A DNA stretch of 42,688 nt from Planctomycetota bacterium (GTDB lineage Bacteria > Planctomycetota > J058 > JAJDCQ01). Position 1 is the first letter of the stretch; each line of letters starts with the position of its first letter. This document shows, in pieces, positions 25,863 through 32,539 of the stretch. The translations under genes and the position numbers were made by a program. The notes beneath the pieces were generated by a model. That model did not search any database, was not told where the DNA came from, and worked only from the letters and a program-made list of their open reading frames with translations. The DNA lies in NCBI GenBank assembly GCA_029260755.1, contig JAJDCQ010000067.1, forward strand, positions 1 to 42,688, given 5' to 3'.

Positions 25863-26636
25863 ATGACGGAGAACGCCAAGCCGGAGGAGTCGGCCGGAGC
25901 GGAGACGGGCGAAGCGGCGGCCGCGGGGGCGACCACTTCGGAGGGCGAGCATCTCTCCGCCGGTCAGCTCTACCCGATCCTCTACGTGCTCAAGGGGCGA
26001 CCGCCGCCCTCCGAGGGCGAAGGGGCGTATCCCGAGCTCGCCTCGCTGGTGAAGACGCTGCCGGATCGCTTCCTCGAGCTCCCGCCGAAGGAGGAGCAGC
26101 TCACCCGCAAGCAGGTCGAGCGGGCCGTCGATCACATCCGGGACTGCCGCCCCTGCAACGTGATGGTCTTCGAGGACGGCCCGGCGTCGAAGCCGCCGAA
26201 GACCAAGGAGGAGATCGCGAAGGAGGAGTCGGTCGCCGAGAAGCGGCGGCGCGAGAAGGTGAAGCAGTTCTGGGTCTTCGGAGGCTTCGGGTCGGCCGGG
26301 ATCATCAGCAGCCAGGTCGTCGCCTACATCTGGCAGAACAAGGACGTCGAGGGGGTGGCGGGCGACGTCGACATCCTCGAGACCAACCAGCAGCTCGACC
26401 GGAAGATCGATCCGCTCCTGTTCCTGTTCGTGATCCTGGTGCTGATCGGATCGGTTGGCGTCGCCTACGCCTACACCCTGGCCCGCGAGCTCGGGTGGAT
26501 CGAGTTCACCGCGTGGAAGCGGGCCGTCCCCGTGATCGGCGCCGCGTGGGCCGAGCGGGACCTCAAGCGGAAGGCCGAGATCGAGGCCGAGGAGGAGGCC
26601 GCGAGCCGCCCGAAGAAGTGGCAGCGGCCGCGGTAG
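25863..26636 (+). CDS. hypothetical membrane protein
   Basis: 257 aa from ATG 25863, which has a strong GGAGGAGAAGG 2-12 nt upstream; a longer open frame reaching back into truD has no such support. Residues 1-30 are acidic and Ala-rich. A soluble region includes a CRPC pair (about 97-100). A highly charged helix rich in KEE and KRRR (about 115-138) follows, then a moderately hydrophobic stretch (FGSAGIISSQVVAYIW), a clear membrane helix (LLFLFVILVLIGSVGVAYAY), and a basic, acidic-patched C-terminus. No family recognised. Probably translated from the truD transcript. Confidence 0.7.
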   Translation: MTENAKPEESAGAETGEAAAAGATTSEGEHLSAGQLYPILYVLKGRPPPSEGEGAYPELASLVKTLPDRFLELPPKEEQLTRKQVERAVDHIRDCRPCNVMVFEDGPASKPPKTKEEIAKEESVAEKRRREKVKQFWVFGGFGSAGIISSQVVAYIWQNKDVEGVAGDVDILETNQQLDRKIDPLLFLFVILVLIGSVGVAYAYTLARELGWIEFTAWKRAVPVIGAAWAERDLKRKAEIEAEEEAASRPKKWQRPR

Positions 26637-26646
26637 CCAGTCGCGC

Positions 26647-27771
26647 TCAGTCCTTCCTGGAGGTCGCCGGCTTCTCGCGGAGCTCCCGGAGCATCTCGGT
26701 CAGCGAGAGCGGCCCCTTGCCCTTGCGGGCGACCGGGCGCTGTCCGCCGGTCCGGGTGGGCGACGGAGCGCCGACCCGGGCGGGAGGGGCTCCGAGCAGT
26801 CCGCGCGCCGGGGCTGGCGTCGGGCAATGTTCCGCCGTCGTCGCGGCCGGCGTCTCGGCGACGGGCGTCGCCGGAGTCGGAACGCGCGGCGTCTCGACGA
26901 CGGGCGTCTCGACGGTGGGCGTCTCGACGGTGGGCGTCTCGACCGGCGTCGGTTCGACGACGGGCGTCTCGATCGGGACGTCGGTCGCGACCGTCTCGAC
27001 CGGCTCGACCTGCGCGGAGGGGTCGTCTTCCCGGCGTCCGGCGATCGCGCCGACGATGCCGGCGGTCTCTTCCGCCTCGGCATCGCGCTGGGGCTCGGGC
27101 GCGGGAGACGTCTCGACGATGGGCGGCGGAGGAGGCGCAGCGGGCGGCGGAGCCTCGATCGGGTCCGGCTTCGGGATCACGAAGCGCTCGGTGCTCGTGA
27201 AGATGCCCCACCCCGCCGTCAGCTCGACGTCGGTCTCGCCGGAGCGCCGCGCGCTCAGGGTCAGCTTCTTGAGGGCGTAGAGGCTGCCGTCGGCGCCGGC
27301 GCCGACGCTGATGCCGTCTACCTTGTCGACGCGAACCTTGTTATCGTCCAGCCGGAGTCGGAGCTCGCCCTCCCCGTCGAAGCGCACCCGGCCGACGGTC
27401 GCGCCGTCGGCGCCGGGGATGTTGAGGGTGGAGCCGCGGCTGCGGAACTTCAGCGTGTTCCCGCGCTTCTCGAGGAGGGTGAACGGCGCGAGCACCTCGG
27501 CGGCTGTCCCGCCCGCGAACCCGCTCTCGGCGAGGACGGCGTCGATCCCGCGCTGGTCGAGCCGGACGTCGGGCATCTGGGCGAGCGCTCCGAAGAGCAG
27601 CGTCATCGGGTTCTCGCCGCGGCTCGCCCCGTCGCGGATGATCTCGGCGAGGCGCGAGGCGCCGGCGGCGTCCGCGGCGCGGGCAGAGGAGGTCGGGGCG
27701 GCGGCCATCGTCATGGTGATCATGGCCGCGGCGACGACGGTCGCCAAGGGGAGCGGTCTCGTTCGAACCAA
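26647..27771 (-). CDS. secreted protein with Pro/Thr/Val/Glu repeat region
   Basis: 374 aa if started at TTG 27771, chosen because GAGGAG lies 11 nt before it and it gives a clean signal peptide (VRTRPLPLATVVAAAMITM to an SARA cut site). The longer frame adds an unsignal-like leader. The mature domain (about 35-190) is probably beta-rich, with phrases RGSTLNIPGADG and VRVDKVDGISVGAG suggesting strands. From about 200 on it is low complexity: an APPPAAPPPPP stretch and a run of TPVVE/TPTVE-type repeats (about 265-310). A short basic helix ends it. Function unknown; likely periplasmic or surface exposed. Confidence 0.62.
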   Translation of the reverse strand: MVRTRPLPLATVVAAAMITMTMAAAPTSSARAADAAGASRLAEIIRDGASRGENPMTLLFGALAQMPDVRLDQRGIDAVLAESGFAGGTAAEVLAPFTLLEKRGNTLKFRSRGSTLNIPGADGATVGRVRFDGEGELRLRLDDNKVRVDKVDGISVGAGADGSLYALKKLTLSARRSGETDVELTAGWGIFTSTERFVIPKPDPIEAPPPAAPPPPPIVETSPAPEPQRDAEAEETAGIVGAIAGRREDDPSAQVEPVETVATDVPIETPVVEPTPVETPTVETPTVETPVVETPRVPTPATPVAETPAATTAEHCPTPAPARGLLGAPPARVGAPSPTRTGGQRPVARKGKGPLSLTEMLRELREKPATSRKD

Positions 27772-27956
27772 TGGATCTCGTTCTCCTCGTCCTTCTCGCA
27801 GGGACGGCGCGGGGTTCGGTGAGGCAGGGATTCGCGAATGGCGCGCCGACCCGAATCGCACCGTAAGTCTCTGATTCGCAGTCTGTCCCGTCGCACGCAG
27901 GGCCGAGATCGTTCCGCTTCGTCGCCGCCATCGAACCGTTGCATCCTGGAGGTCTC

Positions 27957-28616
27957 GTGAGCGCCAACCGCCTTTCCTGCCGTCGCTTGGGAGCGATCGC
28001 CGCCGCCATCGTCCTCCTCGTCGCCACGAGCGGCTGCGCGTCGTGGCGCCGCTCCACGGCGATCACGGCCGCCTGGCCCCCCGAGGGTCAGCGGGTCGCG
28101 CACGTAGCGCCCGATGCGGTCCGCCGCGCGAACGAGGGGATCGTCGAGATCGCGATCGCCGAGCTGTTCGTCAACACGATGGCCGAGGAGGGCGTCGACC
28201 CGGCGCGGGCGGGGCTGCGCTTCAAGCTCGGCTACACCCCCGACCGGATCGTGGGCAACGGCGGCGACATCGTCGGCGTCGTGTTCGTCGGGCCGGCTGC
28301 CTGGTCGGTCGGCGAGCTCCAGTGCATGATCGAGGCGCAGGCCGACGGCAAGGGAGACGAGCAGAGCCGGAGTATCCGGGCGTGGGGGCGCTTCCTCGAG
28401 AAGCTCACCGAGCGGGCGAGGACGATCCTCCAGGCAGCGGTCGAGGGCCGCGACCCCGACGACGGCGCGAACGACCCCGACGAGGACGCGCCCGGGGACC
28501 CGCCCGGCGGCCCCGGCGGCGAGCCCGCCGCCGGCCCCGGCGGCGCTCGCGGTCCCGACGGAGACGACGACGACGCGGGCGAGGGCGCCGAGAAGGGCAC
28601 CGGCCGTGGCCCCTGA
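27957..28616 (+). CDS. hypothetical lipoprotein with acidic Gly/Pro tail
   Basis: 219 aa from GTG 27957, with TGGAGG just before it. The signal peptide has a twin Arg and a hydrophobic core, and ends LVATSGC with Cys 27. A compact domain follows (about 60-160; EGIVEIAIAELFVNTMAEEGVD, FKLGYTPDRIVGNGGD). The last 60 residues are Asp/Gly/Pro-rich and disordered. No recognised family. Its last codons overlap the start of the next gene by 11 bp, so the two are translated as a pair. Confidence 0.68.
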   Translation: MSANRLSCRRLGAIAAAIVLLVATSGCASWRRSTAITAAWPPEGQRVAHVAPDAVRRANEGIVEIAIAELFVNTMAEEGVDPARAGLRFKLGYTPDRIVGNGGDIVGVVFVGPAAWSVGELQCMIEAQADGKGDEQSRSIRAWGRFLEKLTERARTILQAAVEGRDPDDGANDPDEDAPGDPPGGPGGEPAAGPGGARGPDGDDDDAGEGAEKGTGRGP

Positions 28617-29382
28617 CGACGCCGCGCCGCTCCCCGCGACGACGCGCTTCCTCGTCGTCACGATCATCGTCTCGATCGCGCTCCACGCCCTCGCCCTCGC
28701 GACGATGGCGCTCGTCATCCAGCCGGGCCTCGCCGTCGACCAGCCGGTCGCCGAGCGGGCGAGCGTGATCGCCACGAGCCCCTGGCTCTGGCGACTCGGC
28801 TGGCTGCCGTGGCAGCTCACCGCCGCGAGCGACGTGGCCGTCTCGATCGCACTCGTGATCGACCGGCAGCGCCGACCGGGCGCCGTCTGGGCGTGGGCGT
28901 GCCTGCCGCTCACCCTGGCGGCCGTCACGGCCGATCAGTGGGGCGAGACCGTCCTCGTGACGAGCTTCGTCGACGCCGCGCGCGCCCTCGGGCCGGCGCC
29001 GGACGCGGCCGCCGCCGCGGCCTACGTCGAGCTCGAGGCGTGGACGCTCTTCATGACCGGGACGTGCGCCAACGGGACCTACACCCTGATGAGCATCGGG
29101 TGGCTCGGCGCGACCATCACCGCGTGCGGCGGGCTCGCGCGGAACCGCTGGCTGCTCGGGCTCGGGGCGATCGACCTCGCTCTGTTCACCGGGTGCAGCG
29201 TGACGAACTGGTGGGTCACGACGGGGGCGACGGTGGAGGGCGGGTATCCCGGCTTCGCGGTCATGACGGTGTTCAACGCGCTCGCGTTCCCGTTGCTCTG
29301 CGTGTGGATGGGGTTGATGGCGCGGGCGTTCCTGGCGCGACGGCAAATGAACCCGGACCCTGGCAACTCGCATTCCGCGTAA
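28606..29382 (+). CDS. hypothetical multi-span membrane protein ending in a repeat element
   Basis: 258 aa from GTG 28606, with GAGAAGG upstream and an 11-bp overlap with the lipoprotein gene. About six hydrophobic segments (e.g. FLVVTIIVSIALHALALATM, VWAWACLPLTLAAVTA, WLLGLGAIDLALFTGC, VMTVFNALAFPLLCVW) make it an integral membrane protein of unknown function. The last dozen codons (MNPDPGNSHSA) lie inside a family B repeat that begins at 29347, so the C-terminus and stop codon come from the repeat. The stretch before it (29288-29334) also recurs at 33657-33703. The original C-terminus may have been replaced. Confidence 0.7.
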   Translation: MAPDDAAPLPATTRFLVVTIIVSIALHALALATMALVIQPGLAVDQPVAERASVIATSPWLWRLGWLPWQLTAASDVAVSIALVIDRQRRPGAVWAWACLPLTLAAVTADQWGETVLVTSFVDAARALGPAPDAAAAAAYVELEAWTLFMTGTCANGTYTLMSIGWLGATITACGGLARNRWLLGLGAIDLALFTGCSVTNWWVTTGATVEGGYPGFAVMTVFNALAFPLLCVWMGLMARAFLARRQMNPDPGNSHSA

Positions 29383-29527
29383 TCCGCGTCATCCGCGGTT
29401 CCCACTGGTTCAACGCCGAGAGAGACCGAACCGCGGACTTCGCGGATCACACGGATTGACTCGGGCGTCGCCGAGCCATTGCCGACGCGTCGCGGTACTC
29501 CGTCCGAGACTCCTGTTCCTGGAACGG
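29347..29527 (-). repeat. 9-nt-period hairpin repeat, family B (copy 2)
   Basis: Near-identical to 13384-13577 in reverse orientation. Units TCCGCGTAA and TCCGCGTCA precede the arm ATCCGCGGTTC; the inverted arm is GAACCGCGGA, followed by a 9-nt array ending CACGGATT. The first bases supply the 3' end of the membrane-protein gene. Confidence 0.88.
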
Positions 29528-29540
29528 CCGCGCAACGGCA

Positions 29541-29710
29541 ATGAACCCGTACCCGGCAACTCGCAATCCGCGTAGTCCGCGTCATCCGCGGTTCCCACTG
29601 GTTCAAACGCCGAGAGAGACCGAACCGCGGATTACACGGATTGACTCGGACGTCGCCGAGCCGTTGCCGACGCGTCGCGGCTCCGCACGAGACTCCTGTT
29701 CCCGGAACGG
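29541..29710 (-). repeat. 9-nt-period hairpin repeat, family B (copy 3)
   Basis: Tandem to copy 2, same orientation, separated by 13 bp. It starts ATGAACCCGTACCCGGCAAC and ends CTGTTCCCGGAACGG. The arms and interior are almost identical to copies 1 and 2. Differences are concentrated in the variable three bases of the 9-nt units. Confidence 0.88.
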
Positions 29711-29726
29711 CAACTCCGGACGAACG

Positions 29727-29761
29727 CCGGGCCTCCCCACCCGCCTGGTGAGGAGGCCCGG
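29727..29761. terminator. GC-rich hairpin between convergent genes
   Basis: CCGGGCCTCC (29727-29736) pairs perfectly with GGAGGCCCGG (29752-29761) around a 15-nt loop. On the plus strand it is followed by TTGCTTCCCC, only a weak T-rich tract. It could end transcription from either convergent gene. Confidence 0.5.
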
Positions 29762-29868
29762 TTGCTTCCCCCTGACTCGCGTCCCCGGCGTCGACGCGTT
29801 CGCGTCGGCCGAGAGCCTCGAGTCCCCCTTCGGTAGATGTCGTCGGCGCGTCGCGCGGGCGGCGCCGG

Positions 29869-30573
29869 CTAGACCGCCGCGACCGTCTTCGGCGTGGTCT
29901 CGGTCACCCCGAGCGTGCGGAGCACGCCGCGGACGGCGCGGGCGCGCTCGGCCATGTTGACGGTGTCGATCGTCACGTAGTCGATCCCCTGCATCTCGAG
30001 CAGGACCTTCACCATCCCGTCGATCCGCACGATCTCCTCCCAGACGACGCTCGCGCGAACGCCGTCCTCGAAGAGGAGATCCCGATGGGGACGGATGAAG
30101 AAGACGATCGACCCCGGCGCGCGGAGGCGCTCGGCGTACTTCTCGGCCTCGGGCAGGATCCCGCGGAGACCCATCGTGTGGTGGGCCATGTAGGCGAGGT
30201 TGTCGAAGGTGCGGTCGGAGACGAAGCGCTTTCCGGCGAAGTCCTCCGCCTCGCTCTGGCGGGCGAACACCTCACGCTGGAACTGCAGGGTGCGGTCGAT
30301 GTCGGTCCGCAGGACCGTCAGCGGCAGCTCCATCTCCGCGAGGACGCTCCGGGCGACCTCGGTGACGAGCGGCAGCTCGAAGTGCCGGCTCACCCACCGG
30401 GCGAGCGTCGTCTTGCCGGTGCTGTGCGCGCCGGCGATGTAGACCCTCAAGGTCTCGGGTCCCGACGCCCTGTCCTCGTCGTCGCCGATCGCCCAGACCA
30501 CCCCGCGTCCGTGGCCGCTTCCGTTCCCGTTGCCGCCGTTTCCGTTGCCGGTACGGCCGTTTCCTTCGCCCAT
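29869..30573 (-). CDS. P-loop ATPase/kinase of the NadR-like AAA type
   Basis: 234 aa from ATG 30573. The first 40 residues are an Asn/Gly-rich tract (GNGRTGNGNGGNGNGSG), probably disordered. The core starts at LRVYIAGAHSTGKTTLARW, a Walker A motif (48-55) with the GxHSTGKT spelling found in NadR-type ribosylnicotinamide kinases and their relatives. TEVAR and SDRTFDNLAYM supply the substrate-side Arg and Asp, and IVFFIRPHRD follows. It is therefore likely a small-molecule or nucleoside kinase. An NMN-adenylyltransferase domain is absent. A single gene immediately downstream of the tRNA array but with its own promoter. Confidence 0.75.
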   Translation of the reverse strand: MGEGNGRTGNGNGGNGNGSGHGRGVVWAIGDDEDRASGPETLRVYIAGAHSTGKTTLARWVSRHFELPLVTEVARSVLAEMELPLTVLRTDIDRTLQFQREVFARQSEAEDFAGKRFVSDRTFDNLAYMAHHTMGLRGILPEAEKYAERLRAPGSIVFFIRPHRDLLFEDGVRASVVWEEIVRIDGMVKVLLEMQGIDYVTIDTVNMAERARAVRGVLRTLGVTETTPKTVAAV

Positions 30574-30634
30574 CGCCCCGCGTTCCCCCTTGCGCCTTCG
30601 GACCGTCTTTCGTCCAGGACCAACGACATGTGGT

Positions 30635-30663
30635 AGGCTATTCAGGCATGCCAACGACATCAA
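30635..30663 (-). promoter_or_regulatory. promoter of the P-loop kinase gene with flanking direct repeats
   Basis: On the minus strand there is TTGATG (30663-30658), a 17-nt spacer, and TAGCCT (30640-30635), about 60 nt upstream of the ATG. The 10-mer ATGTCGTTGG occurs twice in the same orientation, at 30660-30651 (overlapping the -35) and 30629-30620 (just past the -10). That is a plausible pair of operator half-sites. Confidence 0.45.
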
Positions 30664-30757
30664 GTAGATTCTTGACGAAAGGCGGATGGGGCGCCCGCGC
30701 AAGGGGATGGCGCGCTCGGGCAAGCCCGGCGGCGCGAGGCGGGGCTCGAAGAGGGGA

Positions 30758-30829
30758 AGCCGACGCCAGGAATCGAACCTGGGATGGACGGGTTTGCAAT
30801 CCGTCGCCTTACCACTTGGCTACGTCGGC
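30758..30829 (-). tRNA. tRNA-Cys(GCA)
   Basis: Perfect 7-bp acceptor (GCCGACG/CGTCGGC), T-arm CCAGG-TTCGATT-CCTGG, anticodon loop TTGCAAA, discriminator U as expected for Cys. The anticodon stem has one A-C mismatch at 31-39. CCA is not encoded. Last tRNA of the array. Confidence 0.93.
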
Positions 30830-30886
30830 AGGGACGGGCCGCGCGCGCGCTCTGCAGCGACGCGGCGGCCCATCGGAGGGAGGGAA

Positions 30887-30958
30887 TACGTCCCGGAGGA
30901 TTCGAACCTCCATTCCCGGCTTCGGAGGCCGGTGTCCTGTCCTTTGGACGAGGGACGT
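30887..30958 (-). tRNA. tRNA-Arg(CCG)
   Basis: Acceptor ACGTCCC/GGGACGT, anticodon stem-loop CCGGC-CTCCGAA-GCCGG, T-arm GGAGG-TTCGAAT-CCTCC. It reads CGG codons. CCA not encoded. Confidence 0.95.
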
Positions 30959-30968
30959 TCGGTCTGGA

Positions 30969-31060
30969 AGGAGAGACTGGGATTCGAACCCAGGAGGCCC
31001 GCTGGCAATCAGGCCCAACGGCTTAGCAGGCCGTCGCAATAACCACTCTGCCACCTCTCC
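30969..31060 (-). tRNA. tRNA-Ser(GCT)
   Basis: Class II tRNA with a long variable arm. Anticodon stem-loop ACGGC-CTGCTAA-GCCGT, T-arm CTGGG-TTCGAAT-CCCAG, acceptor GGAGAGG/TCTCTCC. It reads AGC/AGU. Confidence 0.94.
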
Positions 31061-31095
31061 GTGTGTCGTCTTGCGTTCTCGCTCCGCGGCGAGGA

Positions 31096-31187
31096 AGGAG
31101 GGTGAGGGATTCGAACCCCCGAAGCCCCTTTCGTCGGGGCTCTCCGGTTTTCGAGACCGGCGCGTTCAACCGCTCCGCCAACCCTCC
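31096..31187 (-). tRNA. tRNA-Ser(CGA)
   Basis: Class II tRNA. Variable arm with the stem AGCCCC/GGGGCT, anticodon stem-loop CCGGT-CTCGAAA-ACCGG, T-arm GGGGG-TTCGAAT-CCCTC. It reads UCG. Confidence 0.94.
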
Positions 31188-31208
31188 GGGTCGATCGCTT
31201 GCTTCGGA

Positions 31209-31281
31209 TGGACAGACCTGGACTCGAACCAGGAACCGCCGGGTCTTCAGCCTGGCGCTCTGCCGATTGAGCTACCTGTCC
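31209..31281 (-). tRNA. tRNA-Phe(GAA)
   Basis: Acceptor GGACAGG/TCTGTCC, anticodon loop CTGAAGA in stem CCAGG/CCCGG, which contains an A-C mismatch at 29-41. T-arm CCTGG-TTCGAGT-CCAGG, discriminator A. Its 5' end is 3 bp from the 3' end of tRNA-His. Confidence 0.92.
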
Positions 31282-31284
31282 TGG

Positions 31285-31357
31285 GGTGCAGCGACGGGAG
31301 TCGAACCCGTGTCTCCTGGGTCACGGCCAGGCGCCCTACCGTTGGACCACGCGCACC
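31285..31357 (-). tRNA. tRNA-His(GTG), with a bulged base in the acceptor stem
   Basis: Anticodon stem-loop CCTGG-CCGTGAC-CCAGG gives GUG. The extra 5' G and C73 typical of tRNA-His are present: 5' strand GGTGCGCG pairs with 3' strand CGC(T)GCACC only if one T is left unpaired between positions 68 and 69. The next three bases are CCA, filling the whole gap to tRNA-Phe, so CCA may be encoded here only. Confidence 0.88.
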
Positions 31358-31368
31358 ACGCGTGAGAG

Positions 31369-31453
31369 TGCCGAGAGAGGGATTCGAACCCCCATGGCCT
31401 GTGACGGGCGCCTGGTTCTGAGCCAGGAGCGTCTTCCGTTTCGCCATCCCGGC
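31369..31453 (-). tRNA. tRNA-Leu(CAG)
   Basis: Class II tRNA. Acceptor GCCGGGA/TCTCGGC, anticodon stem-loop CCTGG-CTCAGAA-CCAGG, long variable arm, T-arm GGGGG-TTCGAAT-CCCTC, discriminator A. It reads CUG. Confidence 0.94.
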
Positions 31454-31466
31454 GTGGGTTCATTCA

Positions 31467-31539
31467 TGAGGACGGTGGGATTCGAACCCACAGCCTGCTG
31501 GGTAAGAACCAGCTGCTCTGCGCGTTGAGCTACATCCCC
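31467..31539 (-). tRNA. tRNA-Lys(CTT)
   Basis: Acceptor GGGGATG/CGTCCTC with two wobble pairs, anticodon stem-loop GCTGG-TTCTTAC-CCAGC, T-arm GTGGG-TTCGAAT-CCCAC, discriminator A. It reads AAG. Confidence 0.92.
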
Positions 31540-31547
31540 TCGAGCGA

Positions 31548-31618
31548 AGCGTCCGGCGGGAATCGAACCCGCATAGCCAGCCTGGCAAGCTGGTACATTG
31601 CCACTATGTGACGGACGC
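31548..31618 (-). tRNA. tRNA-Gly(GCC)
   Basis: Perfect acceptor GCGTCCG/CGGACGC, anticodon stem-loop CCAGC-TTGCCAG-GCTGG, T-arm GCGGG-TTCGATT-CCCGC, discriminator U. It reads GGC/GGU. Confidence 0.95.
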
Positions 31619-31624
31619 ATGGAA

Positions 31625-31698
31625 CGGGACTGACGGGATTCGAACCCGCGACTTCCTGATCGACAGTCAGGTACTCTAGCCGGCTGAGTTACAGCCCC
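31625..31698 (-). tRNA. tRNA-Asp(GTC)
   Basis: Acceptor GGGGCTG/CAGTCCC, anticodon stem-loop CCTGA-CTGTCGA-TCAGG, T-arm GCGGG-TTCGAAT-CCCGT, discriminator G as expected for Asp. Confidence 0.95.
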
Positions 31699-31751
31699 AC
31701 GGAGCACCGGGAAGGTGTCAGGGCTTCCCGGAGGCGAGCACGAAGAGAGGT

Positions 31752-31877
31752 CTAGCGACCTCGCTCGTGGCTCGAGCGCGCGTGTCCGTGGGAGTGGCCG
31801 GCGAGTGACTCGCCACCGTGGCTACACCGCTTCCGGAACGCGCGGCTACTATCTCGAAATCGCTCTCGTAGCTTCAT
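31752..31877 (-). CDS. possible small His/Arg-rich protein inside the tRNA array
   Basis: 41-codon frame from ATG 31877 to TAG 31752, with GGAGCGAG just upstream of the ATG. The peptide begins MKLRERFRDSSRAFRKR and continues with a His-rich segment (SHGGESLAGHSHGHARSSH). It is strongly basic (Arg, Lys, His) with no hydrophobic core. It fills most of the 214-bp gap between tRNA-Glu and tRNA-Asp, the only large gap in the array, and shares the array's strand. E. coli tyrT has a comparable case, the protamine-like tpr frame in a tRNA transcript. Whether this frame is translated cannot be told from the sequence. Confidence 0.35.
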   Translation of the reverse strand: MKLRERFRDSSRAFRKRCSHGGESLAGHSHGHARSSHERGR

Positions 31878-31912
31878 CGCTCGCTCCTGCGCGGGCTGGT
31901 GGCTTCGGGAAA

Positions 31913-31984
31913 TGACCCTACGGGGACTCGAACCCCGATCGCCAGGGTGAGAACCTGACATCCTGGCCGTTAGAAGACAGGGCC
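31913..31984 (-). tRNA. tRNA-Glu(CTC)
   Basis: Acceptor GGCCCTG/TAGGGTC, anticodon stem-loop TCAGG-TTCTCAC-CCTGG, T-arm CGGGG-TTCGAGT-CCCCG. It reads GAG. Confidence 0.93.
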
Positions 31985-32005
31985 ATGTCGGTTCGCTTCA
32001 TGCGA

Positions 32006-32079
32006 TAGGCGACGCTGGACTCGAACCAGCGACCTCTTCCATGTGAAGGAAGCGCTCCGCCGAACTGAGCTAGTCGCCC
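32006..32079 (-). tRNA. tRNA-Val(CAC)
   Basis: Acceptor GGGCGAC/GTCGCCT (first pair G-U), anticodon stem-loop CTTCC-TTCACAT-GGAAG, T-arm GCTGG-TTCGAGT-CCAGC, discriminator A. It reads GUG. First tRNA of the array in transcription order. Confidence 0.94.
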
Positions 32080-32220
32080 TCGATCGAGCCCGCTCTCGCG
32101 CGCTCATCCCCTAGGACGGGGGGAGGACGAGCCGCCTGTCACGCCGGCTCGACTTCTTCGCGAGAGGCGTCGCTCGGCGAAGCCGATCATCCGACGTGTT
32201 CCTGGAACAGCGGCTGGGAA

Positions 32221-32374
32221 TCTCACGCAGAGCCGCAGAGACGCAGAGCATTTCCGCCAGAGGCCCCGCCGAGAATCGGTTCGACCCCCTCGTGGGTCGC
32301 CAGGCTCCGACTCGACTCAGTCGAGCGTGCCCGCCCAGACAGGGCTGCTCTGCGTCTCTGCGCCTCTGCGTGAG
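32221..32374. repeat. 9-nt-period hairpin repeat, family A-prime
   Basis: The left end (32221-32249) starts TCTCACGCAGAG and repeats a GCAGAGNCG unit. The inverted right array (32347-32374) ends CTCTGCGTGAG. It has the same CTCAC/GTGAG caps as family A but a different unit (GCAGAG in place of GCAAAG). It is upstream of family A copy 2 and together they fill the gap between the tRNA array and hemH. Confidence 0.8.
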
Positions 32375-32405
32375 GTTTCGTCGTTCCTCGAACACGCGAA
32401 CGGCA

Positions 32406-32500
32406 TCTCACGCAAAGGCGCAAAGGCGCCAAGGATCGTTGCCCTGATCCGAGATCTCGACCTGGCAGAGCTCCTTTGCGCCTTTGCGCCTTTGCGTGAG
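32406..32500. repeat. 9-nt-period hairpin repeat, family A (copy 2)
   Basis: Left array 32406-32430 (TCTCACGCAAAGGCGC and on) and inverted right array 32471-32500 ending CTTTGCGTGAG enclose 40 nt. It could form a stem of more than 20 bp just after the hemH stop codon and may serve as its transcript end. Confidence 0.85.
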
Positions 32501-32539
32501 GTTCGTCGTTGCAGGACGGAGCGCGTCGGCTCGCCGGGT

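Noticed and set aside
30630..31707. Long plus-strand and minus-strand open frames across the tRNA array with repeated phrases such as GFEPP and SNPS
   Set aside because: These are the well-known artefact of translating tRNA T-arms (GGTTCGAATCC) and their complements; the tRNA structures fully explain the sequence.
30758..32079. tRNA array as part of a prophage
   Set aside because: No integrase, capsid or other phage gene flanks it, and the anticodons match the local codon preference; neighbours are ordinary chromosomal genes.
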